A DNA stretch of 54,485 nucleotides, taken from CAYWMD01 sp964458575 (lineage in GTDB: Bacteria; Verrucomicrobiota; Verrucomicrobiia; Limisphaerales; JADLHS01). Under the pieces are notes generated by a model that ran no database searches, was not told the DNA's origin, and saw only the letters and a list, made by a program, of their open reading frames with translations. Both the position numbers and the translations under genes were made by a program. The stretch spans positions 1-54,485 of the forward strand of contig CAYWMD010000046.1 in the NCBI GenBank assembly GCA_964458575.1. Direction: 5' to 3'. Shown here piece after piece: positions 52,882-54,485 of the stretch (the stretch's first letter is position 1; each line of letters starts with the position of its first letter).

Positions 52882-54483
52882 CTATTCCGATTCACCGGGC
52901 AGCGCCGGTGCTGCTTCGCGGCGGGGAGTGCCACCGCCCCCGGGAGTTTCAGATGTGTTGTTCGTCACGACTTGCAGCAGTGGGACAAGCTGGTTCAACA
53001 ATTCGTCCGCGTTGGGCAACCGGACTTCACCCGCGAGCAACACAAAGGTCCCGTCAATGAAACCCGTGACATAAACGCCGTAATCCTGCATCGCGCGCGC
53101 GAGTTCGTAGCCTGGGCCGGAGTCGCCGACGATTATTTTGAGGTCCACGTCCCGTGGAATCGCCAGCAGGGTGCCGACCGCGAGTTTGGGCTCGACGGTA
53201 TTGGCAGCGGGATTTCCGCTTGCCGGCCAGATCGTGCCGGGTTGCGCAAACACGCGGCCAATCAGTCGTTCACGACTCACGCGGGCTGAGAGCGCATGAC
53301 GGATTCCGTTTTCCATTTCACCGGCGCGGATGAGTCCGCCGAGGTTTGACAACCCGAAAGGCAGGGCGGGAATGGCGTGCGCCATTGTGCCCGGACCGTT
53401 CAGCCAGATCCGCTCTGCATCGCCAGCGTCAAGGTCGCCGTCCGCGCGCACGGTGACGCCGCGCAGTTCAAACGCAAAGCGACGACCGTGTTGCAGAATT
53501 ACAAACGAATCAGCCGTCCGCGCGCCCGGAAGGTTGTTATCCGCCAATCGCACGTCCGCCCTCGGCTCGCCGTTCACCCAGAGACGCCGCAACGGATCCG
53601 CAGGCGAACCAATGAACGGACGCCGAGGGCGCATCGCATTTGTGAGCGGGCCGTCGGCGAGAAATGGTCTGCCAGGGACAGGCGAAAACTTCGCTCCGCT
53701 GCCGAGCGGACGATTCCAAATACTCGCGCTGCTGAACGGCCAGAGATACGGGTTGCGGGGCAACCTGCCGTAACGCATCGCGGCGTTCGGCGCGGCCACG
53801 GCAAACTCTCCCGCCGCCACGCTCACGGGTTGCTCCGTGCCGGTGCGGGCCAGCTTCACGAGGCCGTGGGCGACTTCGAGTTCCGTCTGATTCGTCGCCA
53901 CGTTCAAATCGAACTCCGTACCAACAACGGTGACCAGCGCGTGCGGCGTTTCGATGAGCAACGGCAAACCTTCCGGTTGTTTTGCCACCTCGGCTGAAAG
54001 CGCGCCGACGACGAGCTTGAGTTGCTTGCCGCCTTTGCGTTGCGGTTCCGTGACGGATTGAAAACGAACTTCCGTTCCAGGCTCAAGGTGTAACACCGTT
54101 CCATCTGCAAACCGAACCGTGCCCGAACCGGAATCGCCCACGCGCAAACCGTCGCCGGGTTGCGGCGTGAATGAGCCAGCACTGCGATCAAACTGAATCT
54201 TCGTCCCCGGCCTTGGAAACATTTCCGAATCCACCGGAAAATCCACGTGCGAAGGAGTTTCGATGGCGGACGCGAATGAAAGCGGCTGCGGGTGATTGAC
54301 GCGCATCACGAACCACGCGCCCAGACCGAGGCAAACACAGACGGCGACAAAACTAAACGCCCACGCCGGACGGCGAAACAGATCCATCAGATTCGTTGCA
54401 GCCGACGTGAGGAGGCTCTGACTGACTTTAGTTTGAGCCTCCTCACGTCGGCTGCTACGGGAAATAAAGGTGGTGTCTTCCAA
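52882..54483 (-). CDS. FecR-domain transmembrane regulator with an extra C-terminal secreted-type domain; 5' end may lie outside window
   Basis: At least 500 residues. A membrane helix (AWAFSFVAVCVCLGLGAWFV) is followed by a periplasmic FecR domain (DGLRVGDSGSGTVRFADGTVL, VVGALSAEV, LIETPHALVTVVGTEFDL, VAHGLVKLARTG). FecR proteins usually control an ECF sigma factor from the membrane. After the FecR domain an unrelated ~280-residue region begins PYLWPFSSASIWNRPLGSG and continues to a Gly/Pro-rich C-terminus. It resembles secreted actinobacterial-type WNxPIG proteins, but I cannot assign a function. The cytoplasmic part before the helix is very short and is encoded by a hairpin repeat. The ATG at 54387 (MDLFRRPAW) is a candidate start; a TTG at 54483 or a start beyond the window is also possible. 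Confidence 0.8.
   Translation of the reverse strand: MEDTTFISRSSRREEAQTKVSQSLLTSAATNLMDLFRRPAWAFSFVAVCVCLGLGAWFVMRVNHPQPLSFASAIETPSHVDFPVDSEMFPRPGTKIQFDRSAGSFTPQPGDGLRVGDSGSGTVRFADGTVLHLEPGTEVRFQSVTEPQRKGGKQLKLVVGALSAEVAKQPEGLPLLIETPHALVTVVGTEFDLNVATNQTELEVAHGLVKLARTGTEQPVSVAAGEFAVAAPNAAMRYGRLPRNPYLWPFSSASIWNRPLGSGAKFSPVPGRPFLADGPLTNAMRPRRPFIGSPADPLRRLWVNGEPRADVRLADNNLPGARTADSFVILQHGRRFAFELRGVTVRADGDLDAGDAERIWLNGPGTMAHAIPALPFGLSNLGGLIRAGEMENGIRHALSARVSRERLIGRVFAQPGTIWPASGNPAANTVEPKLAVGTLLAIPRDVDLKIIVGDSGPGYELARAMQDYGVYVTGFIDGTFVLLAGEVRLPNADELLNQLVPLLQVVTNNTSETPGGGGTPRREAAPALPGESE
54394..54459. repeat. long perfect-type hairpin repeat (GTAGCAGCCGACGTGAGG family)
   Basis: Two 25-base arms (54394-54418 and 54435-54459) are reverse complements at 24 of 25 positions around a 16-base loop. 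It is read in frame at the N-terminus of the FecR gene or lies just before its ATG. The form is that of a non-autonomous, REP/MITE-like mobile repeat. Confidence 0.85.
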
Positions 54484-54485
54484 GA

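Noticed and set aside
52815..52934. 40-residue upstream extension of GH26 paralogue B
   Set aside because: It reads through the conserved promoter-like block and delays the signal peptide; the paralogue shows the same ATG context.

Overview
The window looks like a chromosomal scaffold piece from a GC-rich member of the Verrucomicrobiota, probably near Pedosphaera/Limisphaerales (inference). The grounds are a gene set matching the Akkermansia Amuc_1098-1101 locus, very large secreted proteins built from Calx-beta, delta-60, DUF11 and P-type domains, an autotransporter-associated beta-strand-repeat protein, a FecR-type regulator beside secreted glycosidases, and abundant intergenic inverted repeats. 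No rRNA, tRNA, CRISPR array or transposase was recognised. A run of exactly 100 N (41926-42025) marks an unresolved scaffold gap inside a repeat.

Layout. 1-6448, minus strand: the N-terminal two thirds of a glycogen branching enzyme, a secreted DUF5060-type glycosidase, two small hypothetical genes and an anchored SGNH hydrolase. 6593-8701, plus: a secreted beta-strand-repeat protein. 9015-9605, minus: dephospho-CoA kinase. 9681-47410, minus: a nearly unbroken train of 15 genes. In transcription order these are a GNAT acetyltransferase, a 58-residue small ORF, MoxR ATPase, a DUF58 protein, a transglutaminase-like membrane protein, a PilM-PilN-like fusion, an Amuc_1100-like protein, an Amuc_1099-like protein, a PilQ-type secretin, a 5'-3' exonuclease, three secreted proteins, and two giant secreted proteins (3251 and 2401 residues) whose genes overlap by 4 bp. 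The train ends at a near-ideal intrinsic terminator. 47663-48787, plus: a DegT/DnrJ-type sugar aminotransferase with its own terminator. 48840-54485, minus: a FecR-domain regulator followed by two tandem GH26-like paralogues, each with a near-identical upstream promoter-like block.

How it may work together. MoxR, DUF58 and the transglutaminase-like protein form a familiar envelope module. PilM/N, Amuc_1100-like, Amuc_1099-like and secretin would form a trans-envelope type IV pilus-like or secretion platform. The genes behind it encode adhesin-like or degradative secreted proteins. Seven secreted proteins here, inside and outside the train, end in the same kind of C-terminal module (a beta-rich stretch with a conserved Trp, then an aromatic-aromatic-Arg motif close to the C-terminus). 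It is a candidate sorting or anchoring domain.

The most unusual feature is a set of elements made of 7-bp units arranged as inverted arrays. Three successive junctions of the train (MoxR/DUF58, DUF58/transglutaminase, transglutaminase/PilM) are each filled by one, with different unit sequences. One family, GTCTCGG...GACTCCA, has no stop codon in any frame of the strand on which it is transcribed here. It also lies inside two coding regions: the start of the exonuclease and the end of the transglutaminase-like protein. Other signals are an apparent loss of the catalytic nucleophile in one GH26 paralogue, twin leaderless ECF-type promoters, and two further families of hairpin repeats.
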